Shown: positions 1 to 9,563 of the stretch, in pieces
How the letters are laid out: each line of letters opens with the position of its first letter
Position numbering within the stretch: position 1 is the first letter of the stretch
Notes under the pieces: generated by a model
Told to the model about the DNA's origin: nothing
The model's database searches: none
What the model saw: the letters and a program-made list of their open reading frames with translations, nothing else
Assembly (NCBI GenBank): GCA_000817105.1
Contig: JUEP01000005.1
Location: 82,522 to 146,521 of the forward strand
Source: a marine actinobacterium MedAcidi-G3
GTDB taxonomy: Bacteria > Actinomycetota > Acidimicrobiia > Acidimicrobiales > Poriferisodalaceae
Direction: 5' to 3'
DNA length: 64,000 nt
Made by a program: the position numbers and the translations under genes

Positions 1-380
1 ACACTCCAAGCCTCGCAACGATCTTTCTTGCTGCAGAAATGGTCGAATGGATAAATAACTCAGGTGGCCTTTCCTGGGCTGAACAACGATGCTTGCAGAG
101 CAGCGGAATTATTTACCAATGGGCTTCCGACCGCTCTTTCGCACAACCATTCGTAACAGAGGCAGATAAACGATCTCCAGTTGTTTGCACCATTGATTTG
201 GAAGGGGTGGACGCAGATACAATAGCTACAGTTCTCAGAGCAAACGGCATAGTTGATACCGAGTCCTACAGGAAGCTCGGGAGAAATCAATTGCGACTAG
301 CTACCTTTCCTGCAGTAGAACCCGCTGATGTCGAGGCATTGTGTGCCTGCATAGACTTCATAGTGGACGCTTTGGATTAG
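1..380 (+). CDS. serC: Phosphoserine aminotransferase, C-terminal part (5' end outside window)
   Basis: The reading frame is open from base 3 with no start codon in keeping with the family, so the gene begins upstream and only about 125 C-terminal residues are present. SerC is a PLP enzyme that converts 3-phosphohydroxypyruvate and glutamate to phosphoserine in serine synthesis. The visible part has the end of the small domain, with GRNQLRLATFPAVEPADVEAL as the clearest family segment, closest to the actinobacterial SerC type as I recall it. The PLP lysine lies outside the window. It converges on yqgE with a 12-base gap and no evident terminator. Confidence 0.85.
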   Translation, partial: TPSLATIFLAAEMVEWINNSGGLSWAEQRCLQSSGIIYQWASDRSFAQPFVTEADKRSPVVCTIDLEGVDADTIATVLRANGIVDTESYRKLGRNQLRLATFPAVEPADVEALCACIDFIVDALD

Positions 381-392
381 CTAACGTTTGAC

Positions 393-962
393 TCAGTTCA
401 TATAAGCCTGATCAGGATAAATCGACAGCAAACTCGCTGCTGATCTTTGCCGAGCCAGAACCGTTCGCCAACAATCAGACGGGTCACACAGAAATTCTTC
501 CAGACTGGAATCGAAGGTCCACCAAGCACCTTCTTCGATCTCTAAGCGAAGTTGACCAGGGCTCCAACCCGAATATCCGCAATAGAACTGGACTACTTCA
601 AGGTGCTCTTCGGACATACCGGTCTCAACTTCGAGATCTAACATTGAAACCTGTTCCGTTATTTTGCTACCTCCGGGCAAATCAGCAGAACTTGGAACCA
701 AAGCCACAACGGCATCAGGCTGCACTGGTCCACCGACATAGACCTTCGGCAAGATCACCTCCCTGGCCAACCACTCCGGAAGCGGAGGCTCTGATGAGCG
801 CGTCCAAGGGCGATTGAGGACTACGCCTAACGACCCTTCCGAACCATGCTCAATCATAAAAATGACCGACCTGCGAAAATTTGGATCTTCAAGCAGGGGT
901 GTTGCAACGAGAAGACTGCCTCGACGCGGATCGGCCACGGGGGTAACTAACGGTTCTGACAC
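393..962 (-). CDS. yqgE: YqgE/AlgH family protein (DUF179)
   Basis: This 189-residue protein belongs to the YqgE/AlgH family, whose biochemical role is unsettled. Family marks are the opening RGSLLVATPLLEDPNFRRSV, the HGSEGSLGVVLNRP segment near residues 39-52, and FYCGYSGWSPGQLRLEIEEG near residues 126-145. The length is normal for the family. The start is GTG with no strong Shine-Dalgarno. It is the last minus-strand gene after ilvBNC, 60 bases beyond ilvC, so it could be read from the ilv transcript. Family assignment is firm; function is unknown. Confidence 0.85.
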   Translation of the reverse strand: MSEPLVTPVADPRRGSLLVATPLLEDPNFRRSVIFMIEHGSEGSLGVVLNRPWTRSSEPPLPEWLAREVILPKVYVGGPVQPDAVVALVPSSADLPGGSKITEQVSMLDLEVETGMSEEHLEVVQFYCGYSGWSPGQLRLEIEEGAWWTFDSSLEEFLCDPSDCWRTVLARQRSAASLLSIYPDQAYMN

Positions 963-1022
963 GCCGCTAGAGCCTTGCCTATCGAGAAGACAGCATTAGT
1001 GACTATAAAAATTTGGGCCCGC

Positions 1023-2060
1023 TTACTTGACGTCGCCGCCCGATGCTTCGGTTACATCCTGCTTACCGGCGGTTATCCAAGGCATCATTGCTCGTAGTTC
1101 AGCGCCAACCGCCTCAATCGGATGTTCTTTGCCTTCTTCTACAAGACGCTTGTAGTTAGGGAGGCCGTTTCGGTTTTCTTCAATCCACTCGTTTGCGAAG
1201 GTTCCATCTTGAATCTCCGTCAAGATACGTTTCATCTCTGCGCGAGTTTCATCAGTCACAATGCGTGGTCCTCGAGTTAAGTCCCCATATTCAGCAGTGG
1301 TTGATATCGAGTAGCGCATACCGGCTATGCCGGCTTCGTATATAAAGTCCACGATGAGTTTTACTTCATGCAAGGTTTCAAAATATGCGGATTCGGGCTG
1401 ATACCCAGCCTCTACCAAGGTGTCGTATCCAGCGCGAATTAACTCGGTTAAACCGCCACATAAAACAACTTGTTCTCCAAACAAATCCGTTTCAGTTTCC
1501 TCTGCGAATGTGGTGGTCAAAACACCGCCGCGAGTGCCGCCAATTCCTTTGGCGTAGGCGAGAGCGTCGTCTAAAGCATTTCCTGTCGCGTCTTGATGAA
1601 TAGCTACCAGCGCTGGGACTCCGCCACCCTCAGCGTAAGTTCTACGAACGTTATGACCTGGACCCTTAGGGGCAATCATCCAAACGTCCACATCATCGGG
1701 CGGCTGAATCTGGTCGAAGTGAATGTTGAATCCGTGAGAAAACGCTATTGCATTCCCCGGAGACAAGTTCGGCGCGATTTGTTCAGAATAAATGGATGCC
1801 TGCTCCGTATCAGGAAGAGCCATCATCATTACGTCGGCTCTCTGAGCTGCCTCGGCAATTGTCATAACGGGGAGTCCTTCGGCCTCAGCTTTCGCTGTTG
1901 AAGATGATCCTTCGCGAAGACCCACCACAACATTCACGCCGCTATCGCGAAGATTCAAGGCGTGGGCATGACCCTGTGAGCCATATCCCATAATCGCGAC
2001 GGTTCGGCCAGCGAGGTGGCTCAAATCTGCATCGTTTTCGTAATAAATAGTGGCTGGCAT
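1023..2060 (-). CDS. ilvC: Ketol-acid reductoisomerase (NADP+)
   Basis: IlvC rearranges and reduces acetolactate or acetohydroxybutyrate with NADPH in valine, leucine and isoleucine synthesis. The N-terminal Rossmann fold carries [17 protein letters not shown], followed by [20 protein letters not shown]; the C-terminal knotted domain has [16 protein letters not shown] with the Mg-binding acidic residues. The 345-residue length is typical of the short class. A longer frame opens at 2081, but the ATG at 2060 begins the family N-terminus ([13 protein letters not shown]) and has AGGAG nine bases upstream. It is the last ilv gene, 66 bases after ilvN. Confidence 0.95.
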   Translation of the reverse strand: MPATIYYENDADLSHLAGRTVAIMGYGSQGHAHALNLRDSGVNVVVGLREGSSSTAKAEAEGLPVMTIAEAAQRADVMMMALPDTEQASIYSEQIAPNLSPGNAIAFSHGFNIHFDQIQPPDDVDVWMIAPKGPGHNVRRTYAEGGGVPALVAIHQDATGNALDDALAYAKGIGGTRGGVLTTTFAEETETDLFGEQVVLCGGLTELIRAGYDTLVEAGYQPESAYFETLHEVKLIVDFIYEAGIAGMRYSISTTAEYGDLTRGPRIVTDETRAEMKRILTEIQDGTFANEWIEENRNGLPNYKRLVEEGKEHPIEAVGAELRAMMPWITAGKQDVTEASGGDVK

Positions 2061-2126
2061 CGATGTGCTCCTAATTAGCAAAAACCGTTGTTCGGCTTAA
2101 GATTCGTTCGAGTTCTGAAATAATTC

Positions 2127-2633
2127 TCAGCCATCAAGATGGCCTAACGCAATTCGGCCTGTTCGTTGAAGTTCGACAATGCCAAATTCGTGTAATGCAG
2201 TTTCGCACCGGTCAAGTTCATTGGGGTGAGCGTGGACACTAACAATCAGTTCTTGTTCATTCGAGTCCGCAATCGAGCCCCCAAAATCGTCAATTATGTG
2301 TCTGACAGCTTCAGCATCGGAAGCTCTGACTCGAGCAAGCATCAACTCTTGCTCAACCGACAATCCGGGCTTCAACTCCTTGATATCCAACACATTGACG
2401 AGTTTGTCTAACTGCTTAGCTATTTGCGTGGCGTCAGTGTTGTGCACGTCCACGACGATGCTAATTCGGCTTCGGGATGAATCGTCAGTCGGGGCAACAG
2501 CAAGCGAAAAGATATTAAATCCTCGCCTACTGAATAAACCTGCTATCCGAGCTAAAACACCGAATTTATTCTCCACAAGAACCGACAGAATGTGCAGATT
2601 CGGTTCACTATCGGAAGTTGTCGCATCTGTCAT
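2127..2633 (-). CDS. ilvN: Acetolactate synthase small (regulatory) subunit
   Basis: IlvN binds the large subunit IlvB and confers feedback control by valine. The 168-residue protein has an N-terminal ACT domain beginning HILSVLVENKFGVLARIAGLF, and a C-terminal ALS_ss_C domain with ELMLARVRASDAEAV and FGGSIADS. Its start codon overlaps the ilvB stop by four bases (ATGA), implying translational coupling and matched subunit supply. The length and both domains are normal for the bacterial family. Confidence 0.95.
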   Translation of the reverse strand: MTDATTSDSEPNLHILSVLVENKFGVLARIAGLFSRRGFNIFSLAVAPTDDSSRSRISIVVDVHNTDATQIAKQLDKLVNVLDIKELKPGLSVEQELMLARVRASDAEAVRHIIDDFGGSIADSNEQELIVSVHAHPNELDRCETALHEFGIVELQRTGRIALGHLDG

Positions 2634-4369
2634 GAAGGGGCCGTCCCCTTGGCTTTGGCATCTGCATCGCCCTCGGGTCCGAGAATGATGTCGTCGTTCG
2701 ATCCTCCAGCAGGAACCATCGGGTAGACCTTTTCAAATGCATCTACTCGGAAGTCGATAACAACAGGCCTGTCGTTGATCTCGTTTGCTTTTTCGATAGC
2801 CGGCACAACTTCGTCCGCAGATTCAACCCGCATTCCGACACAGCCCATAGCCTCGGCCCAACCCACGTAGTCAGGATGGTCCGGACTCAAATAGACCTCG
2901 CTATAACGCTCGTCATAGAACAACTCCTGCCATTGTCTGACCATTCCCAAGTAGGCGTTATTCAGGATCGCTATCTTGACAGGAATATTTTCAGCCGCCG
3001 CAGTAATTAGTTCTTGGGCAGTCATTTGGAAACAGCCGTCACCGTCAATAGCCCATACCGTTTTCTCTGGTTGACCTGCCTTCGCCCCAATCGCCGCTGG
3101 CACTGCAAACCCCATCGTGCCGAGACCTCCTGAATTAACCCAGGTGTACGGATAATCAAATTTCCAGAACTGGCTCGCCCACATTTGATGCTGACCAACG
3201 CCTGCCACCACGATGGTGTCGTCAGGCGTGTTATCCCTCAACTGTTCGAGCACAAACTGGGGTTTGAGCGGGAAGCCGCTATCAGACTGTTCGTATTTCA
3301 AAGGGTGTTGCTCTTGCCAACCGCTGATCGTTGATTTCCATTCAGAACGGTCGACCGATGAGTCAGCCGAAACTTTGTATTCTGCTATTAATGCTTCCAG
3401 AGCCTGCCGGGCGTCGCCGCGTATAGCGACATCGGGACGCCGAACTTTGCCATGTTCAGCGGGGTCAATATCAACATGAATAATCTTCGCATCAGGAGCG
3501 AAAAATTCAGTGTTTCCAGTAACCCTGTCATCAAAACGAGCACCAAGATTTATTAATAGATCAGCTCTTTGAAAGGCCATCACAGCTGTGTAATTGCCGT
3601 GCATTCCGGGCATCCCAAGGCACAGCGGATCTCGATCAGGGAACACCCCTCGTGCCATCAAGGTCGTAGCAACATGGATACCAGTTAGATCGACAAATCG
3701 TCTTAGCGCATCTGCGGCATGCGCCTTTAACAATCCACCTCCCGCATATACAACCGGCTTCTCGGCAGCTTTAATCAGTTCTATTGCTTTAGAAATCTGT
3801 GTTGCTTCGACTTTGGTAACTGGCGTATAGCCAGGCAAATCAATCTCATCAGGCCAGTACCACTCCATCGTTTGATTACTGACGTCTTTAGGAACATCAA
3901 TCAGAACAGGGCCTGGACGGCCAGTGGTAGCTATGTGAAATGCTTCCTTAACTATTCTTGGGATGTCTCCGGGATCAGTAACCAAATAGTTGTGTTTGGT
4001 TACTGCCATCGTGATACCGGTCGTGTCACATTCTTGAAAAGCGTCAGACCCGATTGAGCCAAGAGCGACCTGTCCGGTTATCGCCACCATTGGTATTGAA
4101 TCCATGTAGGCGTCGCACAGGGGTGTCACGATATTCGTGGCGGCCGGTCCGCTCGTAACTATTGCAACACCGGGTTTACCGGTAACGTGCGCATACCCCT
4201 GAGCCATATGGCCAGCACCTTGCTCATGCCGGACGAGAACATGTCGAATCTTCGAATCAAGGATCGGGTCATATACGGGAAGGATCGCTCCACCAGGTAG
4301 ACCGAACATGACCTCTACGTCGCACATTTCAAGACTCTTAACGAGAGCTTGAGCGCCGGTGAGTTCCAT
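2630..4369 (-). CDS. ilvB: Acetolactate synthase large (catalytic) subunit
   Basis: IlvB is the thiamine-diphosphate enzyme that condenses pyruvate with pyruvate or 2-oxobutyrate, the first common step of branched-chain amino acid synthesis. The 579 residues show the N-terminal TPP-pyrimidine domain (FGLPGGAILPVYD, catalytic Glu in HEQGAGHMAQGYA), the central FAD/nucleotide domain, and the C-terminal TPP-binding GDGCFQMTAQELITAAAENI with downstream NN. AGGAGA lies eight bases before the ATG. It leads ilvB-ilvN-ilvC; the 277-base upstream region has two inverted repeats that may regulate it. Confidence 0.96.
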   Translation of the reverse strand: MELTGAQALVKSLEMCDVEVMFGLPGGAILPVYDPILDSKIRHVLVRHEQGAGHMAQGYAHVTGKPGVAIVTSGPAATNIVTPLCDAYMDSIPMVAITGQVALGSIGSDAFQECDTTGITMAVTKHNYLVTDPGDIPRIVKEAFHIATTGRPGPVLIDVPKDVSNQTMEWYWPDEIDLPGYTPVTKVEATQISKAIELIKAAEKPVVYAGGGLLKAHAADALRRFVDLTGIHVATTLMARGVFPDRDPLCLGMPGMHGNYTAVMAFQRADLLINLGARFDDRVTGNTEFFAPDAKIIHVDIDPAEHGKVRRPDVAIRGDARQALEALIAEYKVSADSSVDRSEWKSTISGWQEQHPLKYEQSDSGFPLKPQFVLEQLRDNTPDDTIVVAGVGQHQMWASQFWKFDYPYTWVNSGGLGTMGFAVPAAIGAKAGQPEKTVWAIDGDGCFQMTAQELITAAAENIPVKIAILNNAYLGMVRQWQELFYDERYSEVYLSPDHPDYVGWAEAMGCVGMRVESADEVVPAIEKANEINDRPVVIDFRVDAFEKVYPMVPAGGSNDDIILGPEGDADAKAKGTAPS

Positions 4370-4451
4370 CGATCTTCTCCTAATGACAAATTATTTGTTA
4401 GTGCTGAACTTAGTTATTACTGCGGGTGTTAAGTATGACCCATAAACGCAA

Positions 4452-4471
4452 ATGGCCCCCTAGGGGACCAT
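4452..4471 (-). promoter_or_regulatory. 20-bp near-perfect palindrome upstream of ilvB
   Basis: On the minus strand this reads ATGG-T-CCCC-TA-GGGG-G-CCAT, a palindrome with one G:U-type mismatch. It lies 83-102 bases before the ilvB start. It has no following T-run, so it is not a simple terminator. It could be an operator or the second arm of an attenuator; both are inference. Confidence 0.4.
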
Positions 4472-4483
4472 CAACAAAGGGAT

Positions 4484-4511
4484 CGTAGTAACCGCTTACG
4501 TTGATACTACG
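4484..4511 (-). promoter_or_regulatory. 7-bp inverted repeat upstream of ilvB
   Basis: CGTAGTA at 4484-4490 and TACTACG at 4505-4511 are perfect inverted repeats with a 14-base loop. On the minus strand a 17-codon open frame (4560 to 4507: M-V-L-C-D-L-I-R-T-D-P-A-L-L-A-F-P) ends with its TAG inside this stem. Six of 17 residues are Val, Leu or Ile, so a leader-peptide attenuator is possible, but the small frame lacks a convincing ribosome site. Confidence 0.35.
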
Positions 4512-4631
4512 GGAAAGCGAGTAACGCCGGATCAGTCCTTATCAGATCGCACAAAACCATTTTGGCGGCGCGAATTGCGAGTCGCAACTTCAGAAGCGAT
4601 AAGTCTCGCTGTCGTTTACTGAACTCACAGC

Positions 4632-4637
4632 TAGATT
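4632..4637 (+). promoter_or_regulatory. Candidate -10 hexamer TAGATT for the sugar-dehydrogenase-like gene
   Basis: TAGATT lies nine bases before the ATG at 4647 and no Shine-Dalgarno is present, so the mRNA may have a very short or no leader. No clear -35 element is seen. Confidence 0.35.
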
Positions 4638-4646
4638 CAACATCTA

Positions 4647-5912
4647 ATGGCACCGCTGTCAGGCACCACAAGATACATAATTTTGACTTTCGCAATAATT
4701 GCTGGGATCGCAATATTGCAGACGCCATCCTCAAATTCTGAGGGCACAGGCAACAGGCGGGACGAAATTCGTTGGCAACCAGAGACCAATCCTTTAATCC
4801 CCTCTCAAGATTCTAAAGAATTTGTGCTTTCTAACGAGCCGTGTCCTAACGACATTCCTCTACTCGAACCCATCTCAAGCCCAGCCGAGAATCTTGAACT
4901 TTCAGTCTTTGTCGATCTCCCAGGGGCTATCTCCATCGTGTTTCTTGACACCGGCGACGGATACGTAGCGGAGCGGACTGGTCTGGTTTATGCATTCGCA
5001 TCTGGCGAACTTGTCGCTAAGCCCGTGCTCGACCTTTCTTCTAATACCAGCACCGAGATGGATCAAGGACTTTTAGGCATGGCGGTTTCGCCGGATGCTC
5101 GCTGGCTATACCTAAACAGAACCGACAGCAACGGATCTAGCGTGTTATCGGCTCATTCTCTAGGTGCTGACATCATAAATGTCGGACCCGAGATCGAAAT
5201 TATGGTGGTAGATCAGCCATCAGCGATGCACAACGGGGGCGATTTAGCTTTCGACAGCCACGAGAACCTTTTGATCTCATTCGGAGATGGCGGCGGCTTG
5301 GGCGATCCGTATGGCCACGGACAGAATCTTTCCACTCCTCTCGGTTCGATTCTTCGGATTTCTATCGACCCTGAATCGTGGCCGCCTCATAGACCGTCTC
5401 CCGGTAATCCAGATCTAGGTCCTGAATCCGATCCCCGAATCTGGGTTAGTGGTGTTCGCAATCCATTCCGCTTTTCTTTTGACGAAGTCACTGGAGACCT
5501 TTGGGTCGCAGACTTAGGACAGCAATGTGCAGAAGAAATTACCGTTCTTTCTCCAGATGAAGCTGGTGCCAATCTGGGCTGGAATCTGGTGGAGGGTTCC
5601 AGATCATTTATGGGCGAACCTTCTAAGTCGCTGAGGGCACCAAATTTTGAATATCGGCATGGGCGGGGCCGATGCGCGATTATCGGAGGTTTTGTACTTC
5701 GCAATACACCCCACCAATCATTAAAGGACCGCTACATCTTCAGCGATATGTGTGCAGGTCAACTAATGACACTCGACCTTGGCAGAAAATCGGAAGTGAC
5801 CTCCCTTCCATTATTTGTCGATCAACCGGTGGCATTTGGTCGCGACTCGAAAGACAACCTTTATGTCGTTGATCTAGCCAACGGAGTCTGGCTTTTGAGA
5901 AATTCCAAATGA
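4647..5912 (+). CDS. PQQ-dependent sugar (glucose/sorbosone) dehydrogenase-like beta-propeller, membrane-anchored or secreted
   Basis: This 421-residue protein matches the soluble aldose dehydrogenase (GSDH, YliI-like) beta-propeller family, which oxidises sugars outside the cytoplasm with PQQ. Residues about 9-26 form a signal anchor. Family blocks seen are MHNGGDLAFDSHENLLISFGDGG (here only named in part: HNGGDLAF with the catalytic His, then FGDGGGLGDP), LGSILRISID, RIWVSGVRNPFRFSFD, and GANLGWNLVEGS. Four Cys in the mature region could form disulfides. It stands alone on the plus strand, divergent from ilvB. Substrate and PQQ use are inferred from family only. Confidence 0.8.
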   Translation: MAPLSGTTRYIILTFAIIAGIAILQTPSSNSEGTGNRRDEIRWQPETNPLIPSQDSKEFVLSNEPCPNDIPLLEPISSPAENLELSVFVDLPGAISIVFLDTGDGYVAERTGLVYAFASGELVAKPVLDLSSNTSTEMDQGLLGMAVSPDARWLYLNRTDSNGSSVLSAHSLGADIINVGPEIEIMVVDQPSAMHNGGDLAFDSHENLLISFGDGGGLGDPYGHGQNLSTPLGSILRISIDPESWPPHRPSPGNPDLGPESDPRIWVSGVRNPFRFSFDEVTGDLWVADLGQQCAEEITVLSPDEAGANLGWNLVEGSRSFMGEPSKSLRAPNFEYRHGRGRCAIIGGFVLRNTPHQSLKDRYIFSDMCAGQLMTLDLGRKSEVTSLPLFVDQPVAFGRDSKDNLYVVDLANGVWLLRNSK

Positions 5913-5985
5913 TGCTTTCGAATAGCAAAGTTCGTAAAGTCACGTCAATGAAACCTGATGCAGCAATGGGGAGCTAGGGGTTGTT

Positions 5986-6393
5986 ATGCCATCGATCGAG
6001 GCGATCCAAGACATCGGGGTTCGGCACCGCTCCCGTCTCAAAGCGGCTGAGCTTTGGTCTTGTCGCGCCTTACTCGAGGCTGGCGCTACTAAGAAGGGAC
6101 GTCGAATAGTCGCCGAGACAGTCGGGGTTTCTGAAAGCCGCGTACTTGAATGGGTTCACAAAGCAGATCTCATGAGGGTAAATGGTATTTCTACCCGCTA
6201 TTCCCAACTTCTCGAAGCTGCAGGAGTCGAGTCCATGCGCAAACTCAGAAAAAGTCGGCCTGCTCAGCTACATCAATCACTGGTGGAAGAGGATAAAAAA
6301 CGTCGGAAACGGCTGGTCAATCGTCTACCACCCGCAAAAGAAGTCGCCGCCTGGATAGAACAGGCACGAACGCTTTCACCGATAGTCAAATAG
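5986..6393 (+). CDS. DUF4332 helix-hairpin-helix protein
   Basis: The 135-residue protein is all-helical and matches the DUF4332 family. It contains two tandem helix-hairpin-helix-like units: IEAIQDIGVRHRSRLKAAEL near residues 4-23 and ADLMRVNGISTRYSQLLEAAG near residues 55-75, plus the conserved GATKKGRR and LPPAKEVAAWIEQAR segments. Related domains bind nucleic acid or act as protein-docking modules, so a DNA-linked role is possible but not shown. AGGGG lies seven bases before the ATG. It sits 73 bases after the dehydrogenase-like gene and converges on gatB. Confidence 0.75.
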   Translation: MPSIEAIQDIGVRHRSRLKAAELWSCRALLEAGATKKGRRIVAETVGVSESRVLEWVHKADLMRVNGISTRYSQLLEAAGVESMRKLRKSRPAQLHQSLVEEDKKRRKRLVNRLPPAKEVAAWIEQARTLSPIVK

Positions 6394-6408
6394 CTTTATA
6401 CAAAAAGT

Positions 6409-7815
6409 TCAGCCCCGGCGCTTTCGAAGAATTGTGGAGACTACTTTTCCATCGGCTTGCCCTTTTGATGCTTTCATCACAGCCCCCACGAATACTCCCT
6501 GGACCTTTTCTTCGCCTGCGCAAAACTTTTCCCATGCATCTGGATTCTCGGTAATCGCAATATCAACCATATGTTCGAGCTCACTCAAATCCATTGATTC
6601 GAATCCGTGTTTTTGGGCGATGGAAGCAGGGTCAAACCCGCTTTCGACCATCTCTACCAGGATCTGTTTGCTCTGCGTGGCTGACAAAGCCCCGGACTTT
6701 TCCATATCTGTTAATTCGGCAAAATGTCGCGGATTCAGCTCGCCTGCTCCCTTAATCGACAAATTTTGAACTGCGTGTCTAATAGCTCTTCCAGGGTCAG
6801 CCCCGAAATCAATCGCTTCTAACACGAGTACTGCCAAGCCCCTACTCACAACGCTGGCCGCTGTGTCAATATCGACGCCGGCCTCAGCAACAATTTTCTT
6901 TCTTAGCTGAGCCGGAAGTTCTGGCATAGCGGTCGCGATTTTCGTGATCCATTCCGGATCAGGGTCGAGTAACACCAAGTCGGGTTCCGGGAAATACCGA
7001 TAATCGTTAGCTTCCTCTTTCGATCGTAAGGTGTGCGTTCTACCTTCTTCGGACCAATGGCGGGTTTCTTGAACCGGCTCTTCGCCTGCCTCATAAAGAT
7101 TGATATGACGCTCAGCCTCATAAGTGACTGCCCGCTGCAAAGACCTCAACGAATTTAGATTCTTGATCTCACATCGTGTCCGCAACTCTTGCGAACCGAC
7201 CGGTCGAACACTGACGTTCGCATCAACTCGCATCGATCCCTCCTCCAAGCGTGCTTCCGAAGCCTTGGTGGCGATCAGGATTGCTCGAAGTTCTTCAACG
7301 TAGGCCCTGGCATCTTCTGCCGACCTGATGTCTGGTCTGGACACGACCTCCAAAAGAGGAACGCCTGCCCGGTTGTAGTCGACTAAGGCTTCTTCGGCTC
7401 CATGGATTCGGCCGTCACTGCCTCCAATATGTGTGGTCTTTCCCGCGTCTTCCTCAAGGTGAGCACGTTCGATACCTATTCGAGTCCCGTTCGGCAAGTC
7501 CAAGGCACCATCGGCGCAGATAGGGCGGTCATATTGACTTACCTGATAATCCTTGGGCATATCTGGATAAAAATAGTTTTTGCGGTGAAAAACTGATGGC
7601 CGGATGTCACAACCTAGGGCTAGGCCAATCGTCATAGCTAGTTCGACTGCTCGACGATTCAGAACAGGCAAAGATCCCGGTAATCCGAGACAGACCGGGG
7701 TGATATTCGTATTTGGTTCATCTCCGAACCTATTGGGTGCGTGCGAAAACAATTTGGTTTCGGTTGCTAGTTCAACGTGAACTTCTAAACCCACCACGAT
7801 TTCCCAGTCACTCAT
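6409..7815 (-). CDS. gatB: Asp-tRNA(Asn)/Glu-tRNA(Gln) amidotransferase subunit B
   Basis: GatB is the kinase and tRNA-binding subunit of GatCAB, which turns Glu-tRNA(Gln) and/or Asp-tRNA(Asn) into the cognate aminoacyl-tRNA. The 468 residues begin WEIVVGLEVHVELATETKLFS, then show HRKNYFYPDMPKDYQVSQYD and DYNRAGVPLLEVVSRPDIRS in the cradle domain; the C-terminal YqeY-like helical domain ends with QADGKVVSTILRKR. The length is usual. Its ATG overlaps the gatA stop by four bases, so C, A and B are translated as a coupled set. Confidence 0.95.
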   Translation of the reverse strand: MSDWEIVVGLEVHVELATETKLFSHAPNRFGDEPNTNITPVCLGLPGSLPVLNRRAVELAMTIGLALGCDIRPSVFHRKNYFYPDMPKDYQVSQYDRPICADGALDLPNGTRIGIERAHLEEDAGKTTHIGGSDGRIHGAEEALVDYNRAGVPLLEVVSRPDIRSAEDARAYVEELRAILIATKASEARLEEGSMRVDANVSVRPVGSQELRTRCEIKNLNSLRSLQRAVTYEAERHINLYEAGEEPVQETRHWSEEGRTHTLRSKEEANDYRYFPEPDLVLLDPDPEWITKIATAMPELPAQLRKKIVAEAGVDIDTAASVVSRGLAVLVLEAIDFGADPGRAIRHAVQNLSIKGAGELNPRHFAELTDMEKSGALSATQSKQILVEMVESGFDPASIAQKHGFESMDLSELEHMVDIAITENPDAWEKFCAGEEKVQGVFVGAVMKASKGQADGKVVSTILRKRRG

Positions 7816-9242
7816 ACAGCATCTTGCTTTGGTGCTTGCGACTCAATGAAGGAGGCCACTTGAAACATTTGAGATTCACCTAACTGGGGGGCTAATACTT
7901 GGACCCCGACCGGCATTCCTCCCTCCCCTGTTCCATAGGGAACAGATATCGCGGGATCGCCGATCAAATTACTCGGGACGGTACAGGTATCGCAGCGATA
8001 CATGGTCATCGGATCCGACCGCTCACCAAATCTGAAAGCTACTGATGGCGAAGTTGGCGATAACAAGATGTCGTGCTTCGCGTAGGCCGAATCAAAGTCT
8101 CGCCGGGTTAACGTTCTCACTTTCTGTGCTTTCCCATAGAAGGCGTCGTAGTAGCCGGCACTGAGAGCGAAAGTTCCCATCATTATCCTCGCAATAACTT
8201 CATCGCCAAAGCCTTGTCGTCTCGTAGCTGCGTTCATCTCCGCTACCTCACTACCTTCGGCTCTCATGCCGTATCGGACGCCGTCGTATCTGGCAAGGTT
8301 GCTAGAAGCCTCAGCCGGCGCGATTAAGTAGTAAGCAGTCAGTCCATATTCAACCGCTGGAATCGAAACCGAATCCACAATGGCCCCCCCAGCTCTTAAG
8401 GCATCAGCTGTTTGGTGAAGCTGTTCGACGACATCTTCATCGACACCCTCCAAAAGCTCCGATACCAAACCGACACGAAGGCCGTCAACTCCACTGGAAA
8501 GACGATCACTTAAGCTCGGTGGGGGCGAAGGAATCGACGTACTGTCAAGAGGGTCGTGTCCTGCAATTGTTTCTAGGACTAGCGCTGCATCAGCGACATC
8601 GTTAGCAAAAGGACCCACCTGGTCAAATGAGGAAGCAAAGGCGACTAGCCCATAGCGACTAACAAGCCCATAAGTCGGCTTCACACCGACCACCCCACAC
8701 AAAGCTGCAGGTTGGCGGATTGATCCCCCGGTATCAGAGCCCAATGCAATGGGTGCGAAACCTGCTGCCACGGCTGCCGCCGATCCGCCACTCGAACCCC
8801 CTGGTACCCGGGTTAAATCGCGGGGGTTACGCGTCGGACCATAAGCAGAATGTTCAGTCGAACTACCCATAGCGAACTCATCAAGATTGGTTTTACCAAT
8901 GATGACTGCTCCTGCCGAACGCAGGCGTTCGACGACGGTCGCATCGTAAGGTGGTTCCCATCCCTCTAAAATCCGAGAGGAACAGGTGGTGGCAAGATTT
9001 CGAGTACATAAATTATCCTTTATAGCCACCGGCACCCCAGCCAGCGGACCTGCATCACGGCCAGAGGCCAGAGTTTCGTCAATCTTGGCAGCGGCCTCAA
9101 GCGCATTTTCACGGTCCACCAAGTTGAACGCATTTACGTCATCTTCTCTAACGTCAATGTTTTTGAGGAAGTCTTCTAAGACCTGAACCGCCGTCTTGCG
9201 AGATTCTCGGATATCCGATGCCAAGCCTCGAGCTGAATTCAA
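7812..9242 (-). CDS. gatA: Asp-tRNA(Asn)/Glu-tRNA(Gln) amidotransferase subunit A
   Basis: GatA is the glutaminase that supplies ammonia to GatB. The 476-residue amidase-signature protein keeps the full Ser-cisSer-Lys triad: Lys in VAIKDNL (near residue 74), cis-Ser in [14 protein letters not shown] and nucleophilic Ser in [12 protein letters not shown]. The lysine-serine spacing and length are normal for GatA. It overlaps gatC by four bases upstream and gatB by four bases downstream. Confidence 0.96.
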   Translation of the reverse strand: MNSARGLASDIRESRKTAVQVLEDFLKNIDVREDDVNAFNLVDRENALEAAAKIDETLASGRDAGPLAGVPVAIKDNLCTRNLATTCSSRILEGWEPPYDATVVERLRSAGAVIIGKTNLDEFAMGSSTEHSAYGPTRNPRDLTRVPGGSSGGSAAAVAAGFAPIALGSDTGGSIRQPAALCGVVGVKPTYGLVSRYGLVAFASSFDQVGPFANDVADAALVLETIAGHDPLDSTSIPSPPPSLSDRLSSGVDGLRVGLVSELLEGVDEDVVEQLHQTADALRAGGAIVDSVSIPAVEYGLTAYYLIAPAEASSNLARYDGVRYGMRAEGSEVAEMNAATRRQGFGDEVIARIMMGTFALSAGYYDAFYGKAQKVRTLTRRDFDSAYAKHDILLSPTSPSVAFRFGERSDPMTMYRCDTCTVPSNLIGDPAISVPYGTGEGGMPVGVQVLAPQLGESQMFQVASFIESQAPKQDAV

Positions 9243-9541
9243 GATGAACCTCCCAAAATAGGGGGCACACGAAACTGGCCATCCGCAACATCAGGTGCTT
9301 GATCCAACACTTCTAGAGGCTCGACAGTCGGACCCACTACATCATCTCTCAAGACATTCGATAACGGGTACGGGTGTGACATTGCTTCCACAGAGTCAAG
9401 ATCAAGGCCGTCCAACTGACTCACATGATCAAAAATTTTCTCCAGATGTTTAGTGAAGTGGGCTATTTCTTCCTGGGAGAGGTCTATGCGCGCCAGTGAA
9501 GCCATGTGGGCAACGAGATCTTGCGAAAGTGGTTGATTCAT
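9239..9541 (-). CDS. gatC: Asp-tRNA(Asn)/Glu-tRNA(Gln) amidotransferase subunit C
   Basis: GatC is the small belt subunit that holds GatA and GatB together. The 100-residue protein shows the family pattern HMASLARIDLSQEEIAHFTKHLEKI followed in shortened form by LDLDSVEAMSHPYPLSNVLRDD and a C-terminal FRVPPIL. The frame is open back to 9580, but the ATG at 9541 gives the family length and has GGAG upstream; the longer version would overlap the ferredoxin gene by 17 bases. Confidence 0.93.
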   Translation of the reverse strand: MNQPLSQDLVAHMASLARIDLSQEEIAHFTKHLEKIFDHVSQLDGLDLDSVEAMSHPYPLSNVLRDDVVGPTVEPLEVLDQAPDVADGQFRVPPILGGSS

Positions 9542-9563
9542 AATGCTTAATCTCCAAAGCGGT

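Noticed and set aside
4370..4646. T-box or other known riboswitch upstream of ilvB
   Set aside because: No T-box antiterminator sequence or other riboswitch core that I know is present.
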